From Streptomyces sp. NBC_00249 (GTDB lineage Bacteria; Actinomycetota; Actinomycetes; Streptomycetales; Streptomycetaceae), in assembly GCF_026342355.1 (NCBI RefSeq), contig NZ_JAPEMV010000001.1, positions 682,001-746,000 of the forward strand: 64,000 nt of DNA. Reading direction: 5' to 3'. The translations under genes and the position numbers were made by a program. Shown one piece after another: positions 1 to 20,352 of the stretch; the first letter of the stretch is position 1; each line of letters starts with the position of its first letter. Under the pieces are notes generated by a model. The model was not told the DNA's origin. It did no database searches and saw only the letters and a list, made by a program, of their open reading frames with translations.

Positions 1-1
1 C

Positions 2-3000
2 CAGGTGACGCTGGCCTACCACAACACCACCCAGGCCGCCCTCACCCTCCCGGGCCTGACCGCCCACGTCCTCCCGCCCACCAGCAACACCGCCAAAACC
101 GACCTCACCTTCGCCGTCGCCGAACGCGAGGACGGCAGCGGATCCGGCGGTTTCAAGGGAGCACTCCAGTACGCGATGGATCTGTTCGACCGCGCCACGG
201 CCGAGCGGATCACCGCCTACCTCACCCGTCTCCTCACCGCCGCCGCCGACCACCCCGACACACCCCTCCACACCCACGACATCCTCTCGGCCGACGAGTA
301 CCAGGCCCTCGTCACGGCTCACGGCAACAACGCCGACGGTGTCGCCGTGATCGAAGGGTCGCTCCACGAGCGGTTCGCGGCTCAGGTCCTGACCCGAGCG
401 GAAGAGGTCGCTGTCGAGGCAGCGGATGGCCGTGCGACCTTCGGCGAGCTGGATCGGTTGTCCAACCGGGTCGCGCACCGGCTGCTCCGGGAGGGCGTGC
501 GTCCCGAGGACCGCGTGGCCGTTCTGATGGACCGCTCCGTGGCCTCCGTCGCCGCGGTGCTCGGTGTGGTCAAGGCGGGTGCCGCGTACGTCCCGCTGGA
601 CGACCGGCTTCCCGCAGAACGCATCCGTCTGGTTCTCGAGGAAACCGCTGCCCGGACCGCACTCGTCGACCGTCCCGGTCGTCTCGATCCGTCGCTCCCG
701 GTCAAGGCCGTCGTCGTCGACGGCATCCATGGCCTGGCCGACGAGACGGACTCCGACCCCGGGATCGCGTCTGCTCCGGAGCAGGTCGCGTACGTGATGT
801 TCACGTCCGGCTCCACCGGTGTACCGAAGGGCGTGTCGGTCACGCACGCCAATGTGCTGGCTCTCGTCGACGACCCGTGCTGGCGCGAGGAGTCGCGCGC
901 GAAGGTACTGCTGCACTCTCCGAGCACGTTCGACCCGTCCACGTACGAACTGTGGGGCCCACTGCTGACCGGCGGTGTCATCGTCGTGGCACCGGCCGGC
1001 GACATGAACGTGGAAGTCCTCGCCCGGACCATCTCCGACCACGGGGTGACCGGCCTCATGGTGGCGGCCTCCGTCCTGCGGCTGCTGGTGGAAGAGCACC
1101 CGACGTGCCTGGCCGGCGTCCGGGAGATCTGGAGTGGCGGCGAGAGCATGTCGCCGCAGGTCGTGAAGCGCATCTTCGAGGCCAACCCCGGCATCCGCGT
1201 CACCAACAGCTACGGACCGACCGAGACCACACTGTGCGCCGTCCACCACACGCTCACCACCTCCTCCGTCCTCGGCGACCGCATTCCCATTGGTACCCCG
1301 GTGGGGAATACGGGTGTGTATGTGCTGGACGGGTCGTTGTCGGTGGTGCCGGTGGGTGTGGCGGGTGAGTTGTATGTGGCGGGTGCGGGTCTGGCACGCG
1401 GCTATCTGCGGCGTGCGGGACTGACCGCGGAACGCTTCGTGGCGGATCCGTTCGGGCCGGCGGGGACTCGTATGTACCGGACCGGGGACCTGGTGCGGTG
1501 GCGGGCGGACGGGACGCTGGACTTCCTGGGCCGGGCCGATGACCAGGTCAAGGTCCGCGGGTTCCGGATCGAGCTCGGCGAGATCGAATCCGCCCTCGCC
1601 CGGACCGGGGGTGTCGCCGCGTGTGTGGTGGTCGTGCGTGAGGACCGGCCCGGTGACAAGCGCCTGACCGCCTACGCCGTCCCCGCCCTGGGAGCAGTGG
1701 TGGATGCGGGCCGGCTGCGGAAGGCTCTGCAGGAGTCCCTGCCCGACTACATGGTGCCGTCCGCGTTCGTCACTCTCGAGGCGCTGCCGCTGACCGCGAA
1801 CGGCAAACTCGACCGCAACCGCCTCCCCGCCCCCACCACCCCGGCCGCAGACGCGGGCACCGGGGGCGATGGTCCGCGCAACGCGCGCGAGGAGGTTCTG
1901 GCCGCTCTGTTCGCGCAGGTGCTGGGGGTGGAGCGGGTCGGGGTCCATGACCGGTTCTTCGAGCTGGGAGGTGACTCGATCACCTCGATCCAGCTGGTCT
2001 CCCGGGCCCGCCGCCACGGCCTGGTCCTGCGCCCCAAGGACGTCTTCCTCCACCAGAGCGTCGCCGAACTCGCCACCGCAGCCACCGACGAAACCACCCA
2101 GGACAACACGGATAGCGAAGACGTGTGGGAGGGATGGGGCGAGATGCCCCTCACCCCCGTCATGCACTGGCTCCTCGGTCTGGACGGCCCGGTCGACCAG
2201 TTCAACCAGTCGGTCCTGCTCACCACCCCGCCCGGTGCCACCTACCAGCACATCGACCAGGCACTGACCACGGTCCTCGACCATCACCACAGCCTCCGCG
2301 CCCACCTGATCCACGACCCGGAGCAGGACACCTACCGCCTGAACATCCCCGAACCCGCTCCCGGGGTCCTCGCCAGTGAACGCGGGATCCTCACCCGTGT
2401 GCTCCTGCCCGCCGAGGGCGAAGCCCGGATCCATGCCCTGGACGCGCAGGTGACGGCTGCGCTCTCACGTCTGGACCCGGCCGGCGGGCGGATGGTGCAG
2501 GCCGTGTTCCTCGACCCCGGCACCCCCGCCGCGAGCGGACGTCTGCTGATCACCGCGCACCACCTCACCGTCGACGGCGTGTCCTGGCGGATCCTGCTCC
2601 CCGACCTCGCCACCGCCTACACCGCCCACCACCACGGCCAAACCCCCCAGCTTGATACGGCCGGCACCCCGCTGCGCCAGTGGGCCCACCAGCTCACCGA
2701 ACTCGCCGCCACTCAAGCCGTCCAGGACCAGACCCCCTACTGGAGCCAGGTCCTCACCCCCGCCGACCCCACACCCGCCCTACGCCCCCTTCACCCCGCC
2801 CGCGACACCACCGCCACCCAGCAGCACCACACCCACACCCTCGACACCCACCACACCCAAGCCCTCCTCACCACCGTCCCCGCCGCCTACAACGCCGGCA
2901 TCAACGACATCCTCCTCACCGCCTTCCACCTCGCCCACACCGAATGGCGCCGCCGCCACGGCCACCCCACCCCCCACGGCACCCTCATCGACCTCGAAAC

Positions 3001-3679
3001 CCACGGCCGCCACGAAACCCACACCGGCGCCGACCTCACCCGCACCACCGGATGGTTCACCACCTTCCACCCCCTCCGCCTGCCCAACACCCCCACCACC
3101 TGGCACAACCTCAACACCCCCCACAACAACCTCACCCACACCATCCAAACCGTCAAAGAACACCTGCGCACCATCCCCGACGACGGCATCACCTACGGCC
3201 TCCTCCGACACCTCACCCCCCACCACCCCCTCACCAACCACCCCACCCCCCACATCAGCTTCAACTACCTCGGCCGCACCACCACCAACAACAGCCACAC
3301 CAACACCAACAGCCAGGCACACAACCCCACATCAGCCACCCCCACCACCGGCTACTTCACCACCGCACCCGAAACCCCCCACCTCAACCCCCACAACCCC
3401 AACGACCACATGCCCACCCCCCACACCATCGCCATCAACGCCGCCACCCACGACCACCCCGACGGCCCCCGCCTCACCACCCACATCACCTGGCCCAACA
3501 CCCTCATCAACCCCACCCACATCCACGAACTCACCACCCTCTACACCCAAGCCCTCACCACCATCACCACCCACACCACCACCCACCACACCCCCACCCA
3601 CACCCCAAGCGACCTCCCCCTCGTCACCCTCGACCAAAACGAAATCGACCAGCTCGAAGCTGAGTGGAGCGTGTCCTGA
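2..3679 (+). CDS. Nonribosomal peptide synthetase, 5'-truncated (C'-A-T-E)
   Basis: The reading frame is already open at the window edge, inside the C-terminal part of a condensation domain, so the gene starts upstream. An adenylation domain follows, with A3 motif [11 protein letters not shown] near 800-832, NSYGPTETT near 1207 and [10 protein letters not shown] near 1795. Next are a carrier domain with LGGDSITS near 1966 and an epimerization domain with [10 protein letters not shown] at 2558-2587. The GGDS form of the carrier motif is typical before E domains. The A-domain pocket read by eye is D-P-Y-M-W-G-S-L-C-K. It shares D-P-Y, G and L-C-K with the dihydroxyphenylglycine code I remember but differs at the other positions, so I leave the substrate open. 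The module should deliver a D-configured residue to the next protein. The stop overlaps the region of the next start. The E-domain half is extraordinarily C-rich. Confidence 0.96.
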   Translation, partial: QVTLAYHNTTQAALTLPGLTAHVLPPTSNTAKTDLTFAVAEREDGSGSGGFKGALQYAMDLFDRATAERITAYLTRLLTAAADHPDTPLHTHDILSADEYQALVTAHGNNADGVAVIEGSLHERFAAQVLTRAEEVAVEAADGRATFGELDRLSNRVAHRLLREGVRPEDRVAVLMDRSVASVAAVLGVVKAGAAYVPLDDRLPAERIRLVLEETAARTALVDRPGRLDPSLPVKAVVVDGIHGLADETDSDPGIASAPEQVAYVMFTSGSTGVPKGVSVTHANVLALVDDPCWREESRAKVLLHSPSTFDPSTYELWGPLLTGGVIVVAPAGDMNVEVLARTISDHGVTGLMVAASVLRLLVEEHPTCLAGVREIWSGGESMSPQVVKRIFEANPGIRVTNSYGPTETTLCAVHHTLTTSSVLGDRIPIGTPVGNTGVYVLDGSLSVVPVGVAGELYVAGAGLARGYLRRAGLTAERFVADPFGPAGTRMYRTGDLVRWRADGTLDFLGRADDQVKVRGFRIELGEIESALARTGGVAACVVVVREDRPGDKRLTAYAVPALGAVVDAGRLRKALQESLPDYMVPSAFVTLEALPLTANGKLDRNRLPAPTTPAADAGTGGDGPRNAREEVLAALFAQVLGVERVGVHDRFFELGGDSITSIQLVSRARRHGLVLRPKDVFLHQSVAELATAATDETTQDNTDSEDVWEGWGEMPLTPVMHWLLGLDGPVDQFNQSVLLTTPPGATYQHIDQALTTVLDHHHSLRAHLIHDPEQDTYRLNIPEPAPGVLASERGILTRVLLPAEGEARIHALDAQVTAALSRLDPAGGRMVQAVFLDPGTPAASGRLLITAHHLTVDGVSWRILLPDLATAYTAHHHGQTPQLDTAGTPLRQWAHQLTELAATQAVQDQTPYWSQVLTPADPTPALRPLHPARDTTATQQHHTHTLDTHHTQALLTTVPAAYNAGINDILLTAFHLAHTEWRRRHGHPTPHGTLIDLETHGRHETHTGADLTRTTGWFTTFHPLRLPNTPTTWHNLNTPHNNLTHTIQTVKEHLRTIPDDGITYGLLRHLTPHHPLTNHPTPHISFNYLGRTTTNNSHTNTNSQAHNPTSATPTTGYFTTAPETPHLNPHNPNDHMPTPHTIAINAATHDHPDGPRLTTHITWPNTLINPTHIHELTTLYTQALTTITTHTTTHHTPTHTPSDLPLVTLDQNEIDQLEAEWSVS

Positions 3680-3681
3680 TC

Positions 3682-14412
<10,731 letters not shown>

Positions 14413-14425
14413 GGAACGACATCAC

Positions 14426-15415
14426 ATGACGAGTTCGATACCTGTCCCTGCCCGTACCGGTGTCCACGAGCTGGATCCCGCGGAGGCCGTGGCGGCCCGT
14501 GACGTGGCGCGGCGGCTCGTCGCCACGGCCGACGGGGCGGTGGACGACGACAAGTGGATCTCGGCGGCGCGGGCGGCCTGGGAGGAGCTGCCGCTGTCGC
14601 TGCGGCACGCGGTGCGCTCCTTCCGCCGGCATTCGGGAAGCCGTGGCACGCTGCTGCTGCGCGGTCTGCCGGTGGCGGTGGAGGAACTTCCGGCGACGCC
14701 GGGCCACGCGTCGTCGGTGCAGCGGGAAGCGACGGTGCCCGCCGCGCTGATCATGGCCGTGGCGTCGGGGCTGGGGGATCCGATCGCGTTCGCGGCGGAG
14801 AAGTCCGGTGCGATGGTGCAGGACGTGGTCCCGGTGCCCGGCCGGGAGGAGTTCCAGGGCAACGCGGGCTCGGTGCGGCTGTCGTTCCACAACGAGAACG
14901 CTTTCCATCCGCACCGGCCGGACTATGTGCTGCTGATCTGCCTGCGGCCGGATCACGACCGGGTCGCGGGGACCAGTACGGCGTCCGTGCGCGAGGTGCT
15001 GCCGCTGCTCTCCGCGGAGGGCCGGGAGGCCCTGCACGCGGCGGAGTTCACGACGGCGGCCCCGCCGTCGTTCGGCGGCGGGGCCGGCGGCGAGGGGGCG
15101 CGGGCGCATGCCGTGCTGACGGGTCCTGCGGAGGATCCTGATCTCCGGGTGGACCTGGCGGCGACCCGGCCGCTGACCGGGCGGGCGGAGCGGGCGCTCG
15201 CCGAGCTCGCCGACGTCTTCGAGACGGTCGGGCAGACCCAGGTGCTGACCACCGGGGATCTGGTCATCGTGGACAACCGGATCGCGGTGCACGGGCGTTC
15301 GCGGTTCACGCCGCGGTACGACGGTTCGGACCGCTGGCTGCAGCGGACCTTCGTCGCCGCCGACGTACGCCGGTGCCGGGCGCACCGGGCGGGCGACGGC
15401 AACGTCCTGAGCTGA
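14426..15415 (+). CDS. Fe(II)/2-oxoglutarate-dependent amino acid beta-hydroxylase, AsnO/VioC type
   Basis: The 329-residue product has the clavaminate-synthase-like fold signature. The metal triad shows as HNE in [14 protein letters not shown] (near residue 155) and a distal His in [11 protein letters not shown], followed by the Arg that binds 2-oxoglutarate. Length matches AsnO and VioC, which hydroxylate free L-Asn or L-Arg at C-beta before NRPS loading. The upstream NRPS contains an Asn-type A domain, so 3-hydroxylation of Asn is the most economical role. A cationic substrate for the last module (a VioC-like Arg activity) is the alternative. The start is set by GAGGAA 10 nt upstream, 13 nt after the NRPS stop, so it is probably cotranscribed. 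Confidence 0.9.
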   Translation: MTSSIPVPARTGVHELDPAEAVAARDVARRLVATADGAVDDDKWISAARAAWEELPLSLRHAVRSFRRHSGSRGTLLLRGLPVAVEELPATPGHASSVQREATVPAALIMAVASGLGDPIAFAAEKSGAMVQDVVPVPGREEFQGNAGSVRLSFHNENAFHPHRPDYVLLICLRPDHDRVAGTSTASVREVLPLLSAEGREALHAAEFTTAAPPSFGGGAGGEGARAHAVLTGPAEDPDLRVDLAATRPLTGRAERALAELADVFETVGQTQVLTTGDLVIVDNRIAVHGRSRFTPRYDGSDRWLQRTFVAADVRRCRAHRAGDGNVLS

Positions 15416-15498
15416 ACCGCACGCCGCGCAAGGCGAGTCGGTGGCGTCCCGGCTGGCAGTTTGCTGTCGGCGCCACCCCCTGCCAGCGAGATCCCTTG

Positions 15499-15560
15499 GC
15501 CGCCCGGTGGCGGCCTCGCAGAATCCTTGGAGGGGGAGGGCACGCGGCCTCTCCCCCTCC
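15499..15560 (+). other. Two hairpins in the gap before the MbtH gene
   Basis: The 182-bp gap holds a GCCGCC/GGCGGC hairpin at 15499-15514. It also holds a perfect 10-bp stem GGAGGGGGAG (15529-15538) with CTCCCCCTCC (15551-15560). No T-run follows. They may reduce read-through or set mRNA stability within the operon. Confidence 0.5.
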
Positions 15561-15597
15561 TCTCCCCTTCTTCCGATTCCGATCGACGGAGCACACC

Positions 15598-15807
15598 ATG
15601 ACGAACCCGTTCGAGGACGACAGCGCCGCCTTCTGCGTCCTGGTCAACCACGAGAACCAGCACTCGCTCTGGCCCGCCTTCCGTGAGGTGCCGGCCGGCT
15701 GGACGGTGGTGTTCAGCGCCGACAACCGCAAGGACTGCCTGGACTACGTGAACGAGAACTGGACCGACATGCGGCCGAAGAGCCTCGTGGAAGCGATGCG
15801 GGGCTGA
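15598..15807 (+). CDS. MbtH-like protein
   Basis: This 69-residue protein begins [17 protein letters not shown] and contains the family core [10 protein letters not shown] and NENWTDMRP. MbtH-like proteins bind A domains and are needed for adenylation activity or solubility of many actinobacterial NRPSs. GGAG precedes the ATG, and the stop lies 1 nt before the next ATG (15809). Its place inside the cluster indicates it serves the two NRPSs here. Confidence 0.97.
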   Translation: MTNPFEDDSAAFCVLVNHENQHSLWPAFREVPAGWTVVFSADNRKDCLDYVNENWTDMRPKSLVEAMRG

Positions 15808-15808
15808 C

Positions 15809-16606
15809 ATGCCGCTGCTGCAGAGCAACGGGGTCGTCCTGGAGTACGAGGTGAACGGCTCCGGCGAGCCGGTCCTGCTGGTCATGGGGACCGGCGCGGA
15901 CCGGCGGCCGTGGCACTTGCACCAGGTGCCCGCGCTCGTCGAGGCCGGATACCGGGCGATCACGTTCAACAACCGTGGCATCGCGCCGAGCACCGGCGGC
16001 GCGGAGCCCTACACCCTGCGCGACCTCGCCGGGGACGTGGCGGGCCTGCTGGAGCAACTCGCCTCCGGGCCCTGCCTGGTGGTCGGTTTCTCGATGGGGG
16101 CGCACGTGGTGCAGCAGCTCCTGATGGACCGCCCGGAGCTGGTGTCGCGGGCCGTGCTCATCGGCACGACGGGCCGTACCGACACCATGCGGCGGGCGAT
16201 GCGCGAGGCGGAACGCCTCGTGTACGACCGGCAGGTGGATCTGCCGCCCCGTCAGCGAGCCGTTTCCACGGCGCTGGAGAACCTGTCCCGTGCCACCCTC
16301 GCCGACGAGTCGGCGGTACGCGACTGGCTGGACATCTTCGAGTACGCGCAGCCCACCGGGCCGGGCGGCCGCGCCCAGCTGGATCTGGAACTGGACGCGG
16401 AGCACCTCGCACGGTGCGCCGCGATCACCACGCCCTGCCACGTCATCGCGTTCTCGGACGACGTCATCGCCCCGCCGCACCTGGGCCGGGAGGTGGCGCA
16501 GGCGATCCCCGGCTGCACCTTCGAGGAGGTGGCGGGCTGTGGCCACTTCGGCTATCTGGAGAACCCGTCGGCGGTGAACGCCTCCCTCCTCAAGCACTTC
16601 TCGTGA
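15809..16606 (+). CDS. Alpha/beta hydrolase, candidate release thioesterase
   Basis: The 265-residue alpha/beta hydrolase has nucleophile elbow GFSMG (Ser near residue 95), an Asp in the FSDDVIAP segment and a late His in GCGHFGYLE. It lacks the typical type II thioesterase N-terminus and looks like the general hydrolase branch. The large NRPS ends in a carrier domain with no TE, so this enzyme is the best candidate in the visible cluster for release. It could instead be an editing or tailoring hydrolase. It starts 1 nt after the MbtH stop, so translation is probably coupled. Confidence 0.85.
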   Translation: MPLLQSNGVVLEYEVNGSGEPVLLVMGTGADRRPWHLHQVPALVEAGYRAITFNNRGIAPSTGGAEPYTLRDLAGDVAGLLEQLASGPCLVVGFSMGAHVVQQLLMDRPELVSRAVLIGTTGRTDTMRRAMREAERLVYDRQVDLPPRQRAVSTALENLSRATLADESAVRDWLDIFEYAQPTGPGGRAQLDLELDAEHLARCAAITTPCHVIAFSDDVIAPPHLGREVAQAIPGCTFEEVAGCGHFGYLENPSAVNASLLKHFS

Positions 16607-16652
16607 CCGGCCCTTCCGTACGCCCACCCGCTTGCACGATTGGACACACAAC

Positions 16653-18275
16653 GTGGACGACTCCACCGCCCTGGCGACGCTCCCGGTGACGGACATCCTG
16701 GTCGACGGGCACACCTTGTCCCTGGACACCGTGGCCGCGGTGGGCCGGGGCGTGCCCGGTCTGCGGGTCACCGTGCCCGGGGACGCGGACCGGCGCATGG
16801 CCGCCTCGCGGGAGCTGAAGCGGAAGCTCATCGCCACCGGCATCCCCATCTACGGGGTGACCTCGGGCTTCGGCGACAGCAACACCCGTCAGATATCGGA
16901 GGTCAAGACCGAGGAGCTGCAGCGCAACCTGCTGCGCTTCCTGGGCAGCGGCCTCGGCCCGGTCGCCCGGCCGGACGTGGTGCGGGCCACGCTGCTGATC
17001 CGTGCCAACTGCCTGGCACGGGGCCACTCGGGGGTGCGGCCGCAGCTGGTGCGGCTGCTGCTGGACTGTCTTGCCGAGGACATCCTGCCGCTGATCCCGG
17101 AGCGGGGTTCGGTGGGTGCCAGCGGTGACCTGGTACCGCTCAGCTACATCGGCCGGATGCTCACCGGAGAGGGCGAGGTACTGCACCGCGGCGAGCGGAC
17201 GGACGCGGCTGCCGCCCTGGCGGCCGCCGGGCTGCGGCCGGTCGTGCTGGAGGCCAAGGAGGGGCTGGCCGTGGTGAACGGCACCTCCTTCATGTCCGGT
17301 TTCGCGACCATGGCGATGGACCGTGCGGCGCAGCTCGCCTTCGCCGCCGACCTGTGCACGGCGCTGACCAGTCAGGTGCTGCGCGGCAACCCGGCGCACT
17401 TCGCGGACTTCCTGTTCGAGCAGAAGCCGCACGCGGGGACCCGCGGGAGTGCGGCGCGGGTCCGGCAGCTGCTGAAGGGCTCGCAGTCCTTCGACCAGCA
17501 GACCGAGCGGGAGGCGGTCATCCCGGGCGACGTCGACTTCCGGGAGCTGGACAAGCCGATCCAGGACCGGTATTCGATCCGCTGCGCGCCGCACGTGACC
17601 GGTGTGCTGGCCGACGCGCTGGTGTGGGCGGGTGACTGGATGACGACGGAGATCAACTCCTCGAACGACAACCCGCTCTTCGACGTGGCGGCCGGAGTGG
17701 CCCGCAACGGGGGCAACTTCTACGGTGGCCACGTCGGCCTCGCGATGGACTCCCTGAAGACGGCGCTCGCCAGTGTGGGCGATCTGCTGGACCGCCAGCT
17801 GGAACTCGTCGTGGACGAGAAGTTCAACAACGGGCTCACGCCGAACCTCATCCCGTGGATCGAGCCGGGAGACGGTCAGGCCGGGCTGTTCCACGGGTTC
17901 AAGGGCATGCAGATCACGGCGTCCTCCCTGGTCGCCGAGGCCCTGAAGAACACCATGCCGGCGACTTCGTTCTCGCGTTCCACCGAGGCCCACAACCAGG
18001 ACAAGGTCAGCATGGGCACGATCGCCGCCCGGGACGCCTACACGGTCGCCGGCCTGGTCGAGCAGGTGGCCGCGATCCACCTGCTGGCCCTGTGCCAGGC
18101 AGCAGACCTGCGCGGCGCGCAGCAGCTCAGCCCGGCGACCCGGGCCGCCCACGAAGCGGTCCGCGCGGTGTCCCCGTTCCTCGACGCGGACCGTCCGCTG
18201 GCCGGGGACATCGAGCGGGTGGCCGAGCTGATCGGGTCCGGCCGCCTGCAGGCCGCCGTCACCCGCCTTCCGTAA
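16653..18275 (+). CDS. MIO-dependent phenylalanine ammonia-lyase/aminomutase family enzyme
   Basis: The product is about 540 residues, normal for bacterial HAL/PAL. The Ala-Ser-Gly that cyclises to the MIO cofactor lies in GSVGASGDLVPLSYI. Catalytic-region motifs YSIRCAPH, NSSNDNP and HNQDKVSMG are present; Gln-Asp replaces the Glu-Asp usual in histidine lyases. The substrate-selectivity pair reads Phe-Leu in LLRFLGSG, as in phenylalanine lyases, rather than His-Leu (tyrosine) or Ser-His (histidine). I infer L-Phe as substrate, giving trans-cinnamate, or beta-Phe if it is an aminomutase; sequence alone does not separate these. GTG 16653 follows TTGGA by 8 nt; a TTG at 16632 is possible. The adjacent CoA ligase supports an aryl-acid route. 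Confidence 0.9.
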   Translation: MDDSTALATLPVTDILVDGHTLSLDTVAAVGRGVPGLRVTVPGDADRRMAASRELKRKLIATGIPIYGVTSGFGDSNTRQISEVKTEELQRNLLRFLGSGLGPVARPDVVRATLLIRANCLARGHSGVRPQLVRLLLDCLAEDILPLIPERGSVGASGDLVPLSYIGRMLTGEGEVLHRGERTDAAAALAAAGLRPVVLEAKEGLAVVNGTSFMSGFATMAMDRAAQLAFAADLCTALTSQVLRGNPAHFADFLFEQKPHAGTRGSAARVRQLLKGSQSFDQQTEREAVIPGDVDFRELDKPIQDRYSIRCAPHVTGVLADALVWAGDWMTTEINSSNDNPLFDVAAGVARNGGNFYGGHVGLAMDSLKTALASVGDLLDRQLELVVDEKFNNGLTPNLIPWIEPGDGQAGLFHGFKGMQITASSLVAEALKNTMPATSFSRSTEAHNQDKVSMGTIAARDAYTVAGLVEQVAAIHLLALCQAADLRGAQQLSPATRAAHEAVRAVSPFLDADRPLAGDIERVAELIGSGRLQAAVTRLP

Positions 18276-18326
18276 CCCCCGCCGGGCCAACCCACTGGGC
18301 CGCCCTCTGTCACCGTTGGAGCATCC

Positions 18327-19985
18327 GTGCACACCGTCATGTCCGGAGCCGGCACCAGAGCCGAGCTCAGTCCCGCCGCCGCCGTCCGCCGCCATGCCGT
18401 GCGCCGGGGGGAGGCCGTCGCGCTCGTCTACCGGTCGCCCGCCGTCGGCGGCGCGGCGGGGAGCACCGTCACGGAGGTGTCGTACCGCGAGCTGGACGAC
18501 CGCTCCGGGAGGCTGGCCCGTGCCCTGGTGGACACGGGTGTCGAGGCCGGTGACCGGGTCGCGTACCTGGGCCTCAACAGTCCGGCGCTGATCTCGACGC
18601 TGCTGGCCTGTTCGGCGGTGGGGGCGGTGTTCGTCCCGGTGAACCACCGGCTGTCCGCCGACGAGGTGGCGGACGTCCTGGCCGACTGCGATCCGCGGGT
18701 CGTGGTGGCCGAGGCGGGGCAGGAGGTGCTGGCCGACGCCGTCGTGCCCGGTCTCGCGGTGAAGGCGGTACTGGGCGTCGGTGAGGACGGGCGGGCGCCC
18801 GGGGCGCGGCCGCCGCTCGGCGCGGAGCCCGTACCGGTGGGCGAGGACACGCTCGCGGCGCTCCTCTACACCTCCGGCAGCACCGGCCGGCCCAAGGGGG
18901 TCGTGCTCACGCACGGCAACCTGTGGTGGAACTGCGTCAACGTGTGGTCGTCGCTGGACACGCGGCCGGACGACGTGGTGCTGGTCGCGGCGCCCATGTT
19001 CCACATCGGCGGCCTGAACGCACTCACCCTGCCGACGCTGCTGCGCGGCGGGACCGTGGTCGTGCACCGGGCCTTCGACCCCCGCGCCTGCCTGGACGCG
19101 CTCGTGACCCACGGGGTGACGGGGTTCTTCGGGGTGCCGGCCATGTTCGCGGCGCTGGCGGACCTGCCGGAGTTCCCCGCGGCCGACCTGTCGCGGCTGC
19201 GCTGCGCGGTGGTCGCGGGAGCTCCGGTCCCGCCGCGGCTGATCCGCCGCTACGCCGGGCACGGGGTGTTGCTCCAGCAGGCTTGGGGGCTGACGGAGAC
19301 GGCTCCGTTCGCCACCTACCTGCCGCCCGAGGAGACGGGCGCGCGGACCGGTTCGGCGGGTGTCGCCATGCCCTACACGCAGGTTCGGGTGGCCGACCCG
19401 GCCGACCCGGCGGCGTCGGCGGCACCCCGGGTGCCCGGGGAGATCCTGGTCCGCGGGCCGAACGTCACCCCGGGGTACTGGAACAACGCGGAGGCCACCG
19501 CCCTGTCGTTCACCGAGGACGGCTGGTTCCGCACGGGCGACATCGGCCACCTCGACGAGGACGGCTACCTGTGGGTCGTCGACCGGCTCAAGGAAATGAT
19601 CATCAGCGGCGGGGAGAACATCTACCCCGCCGAAGTCGAACGGCACCTGACCGAACTCCCCGGGATCCGGGACGCCGCGGTGATCGGCGTACCCGACCCC
19701 ACCTGGGGGGAGACCGTGGCCGCGGTGGTCGTGCCCGAGGACGGCGGGCCCGCGCTCGACGCGGTGCGCGACGCGCTCGCGGCCCGGCTCGCCCGCTACA
19801 AGCTCCCCCGCGTCCTGGTCACCGTCCCGGCCCTGCCCCGCAACGGCAGCGGGAAGACCGACAAGCCCGAACTGCGCCGATGGGCGCGCGCCGGCACCTG
19901 GCCCGCGGGAACGCGCACCGAGACCACGGCCGCCGGCTCCTCCCGCGAAGACGAAAGGAACACCCATGCCCTCGCAGCACGCTGA
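18327..19985 (+). CDS. Acyl-CoA ligase of the 4-coumarate/fatty-acid type
   Basis: This class I adenylate-forming enzyme of 552 residues has the AMP-binding loop YTSGSTGRPKG near residue 180. Further motifs are WGLTETAP, the hinge GWFRTGDIGHLDEDGYL and DRLKEMIISGGENIYPAE, and the C-terminal Lys segment NGSGKTDK. It lacks a carrier domain. Coming directly after the PAL-type enzyme, it probably activates cinnamate or a related acid as adenylate/CoA ester, perhaps to acylate the peptide N-terminus. GTG 18327 is favoured by TTGGAG 7 nt upstream. The 3' end overlaps the next gene by 20 nt. Confidence 0.88.
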   Translation: MHTVMSGAGTRAELSPAAAVRRHAVRRGEAVALVYRSPAVGGAAGSTVTEVSYRELDDRSGRLARALVDTGVEAGDRVAYLGLNSPALISTLLACSAVGAVFVPVNHRLSADEVADVLADCDPRVVVAEAGQEVLADAVVPGLAVKAVLGVGEDGRAPGARPPLGAEPVPVGEDTLAALLYTSGSTGRPKGVVLTHGNLWWNCVNVWSSLDTRPDDVVLVAAPMFHIGGLNALTLPTLLRGGTVVVHRAFDPRACLDALVTHGVTGFFGVPAMFAALADLPEFPAADLSRLRCAVVAGAPVPPRLIRRYAGHGVLLQQAWGLTETAPFATYLPPEETGARTGSAGVAMPYTQVRVADPADPAASAAPRVPGEILVRGPNVTPGYWNNAEATALSFTEDGWFRTGDIGHLDEDGYLWVVDRLKEMIISGGENIYPAEVERHLTELPGIRDAAVIGVPDPTWGETVAAVVVPEDGGPALDAVRDALAARLARYKLPRVLVTVPALPRNGSGKTDKPELRRWARAGTWPAGTRTETTAAGSSREDERNTHALAAR

Positions 19986-20352
19986 CACCATGACGGCGAC
20001 GGACCCGGAGCGGACCGTACGCGACTACTACCTGAAGGTGGACGCCGGCAACATCCGCGGGCTCGTCGACCTGTTCGCCCCGGACGCCCAGTACCTGCGC
20101 CCCGGCTACGAGCCGATCGTCGGGCACGACGGCCTGGAGCACTTCTACACGGCGGAACGCGTCATCGAATCCGGGCTGCACAGCCTGGACCAGCTGATCG
20201 CCAGCGGCCGCAACGTCGCCGTGCGCGGTGAGTTCCGGGGCAGGCTGAAGAACGGGCACGACGCGTCGCTGCGTTTCGCCGACTTCTTCACCCTGACCGA
20301 CAACGGGCTGATCGCCGGCCGTCAGACGTTCTTCGACTCCCCCCTGGTGTGA
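19966..20352 (+). CDS. NTF2-like (SnoaL-type) protein
   Basis: The 128-residue protein has the cone-shaped NTF2 pattern: a helical start TVRDYYLKVDAGN, then LVDLFAPDAQYLRPG and strands ending DFFTLTDNGLIAGRQTFFD. Members include small ketosteroid-isomerase-like enzymes, cyclases and binding proteins, and catalytic residues are not conserved enough to assign one. AAAGGA precedes ATG 19966, which lies inside the end of the ligase gene. The stop overlaps the following start. Cotranscription ties it to the peptide cluster, perhaps in aryl-acid tailoring. Confidence 0.8.
   Translation: MPSQHADTMTATDPERTVRDYYLKVDAGNIRGLVDLFAPDAQYLRPGYEPIVGHDGLEHFYTAERVIESGLHSLDQLIASGRNVAVRGEFRGRLKNGHDASLRFADFFTLTDNGLIAGRQTFFDSPLV

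Noticed and set aside
15809..16606. Canonical type II NRPS thioesterase
   Set aside because: The nucleophile motif GFSMG and overall sequence resemble general alpha/beta hydrolases, so I only call it a candidate release enzyme.
16590..19991. 1,133-codon minus-strand open frame
   Set aside because: It is the antisense of the PAL-type and ligase genes; high GC at third positions makes such frames common.
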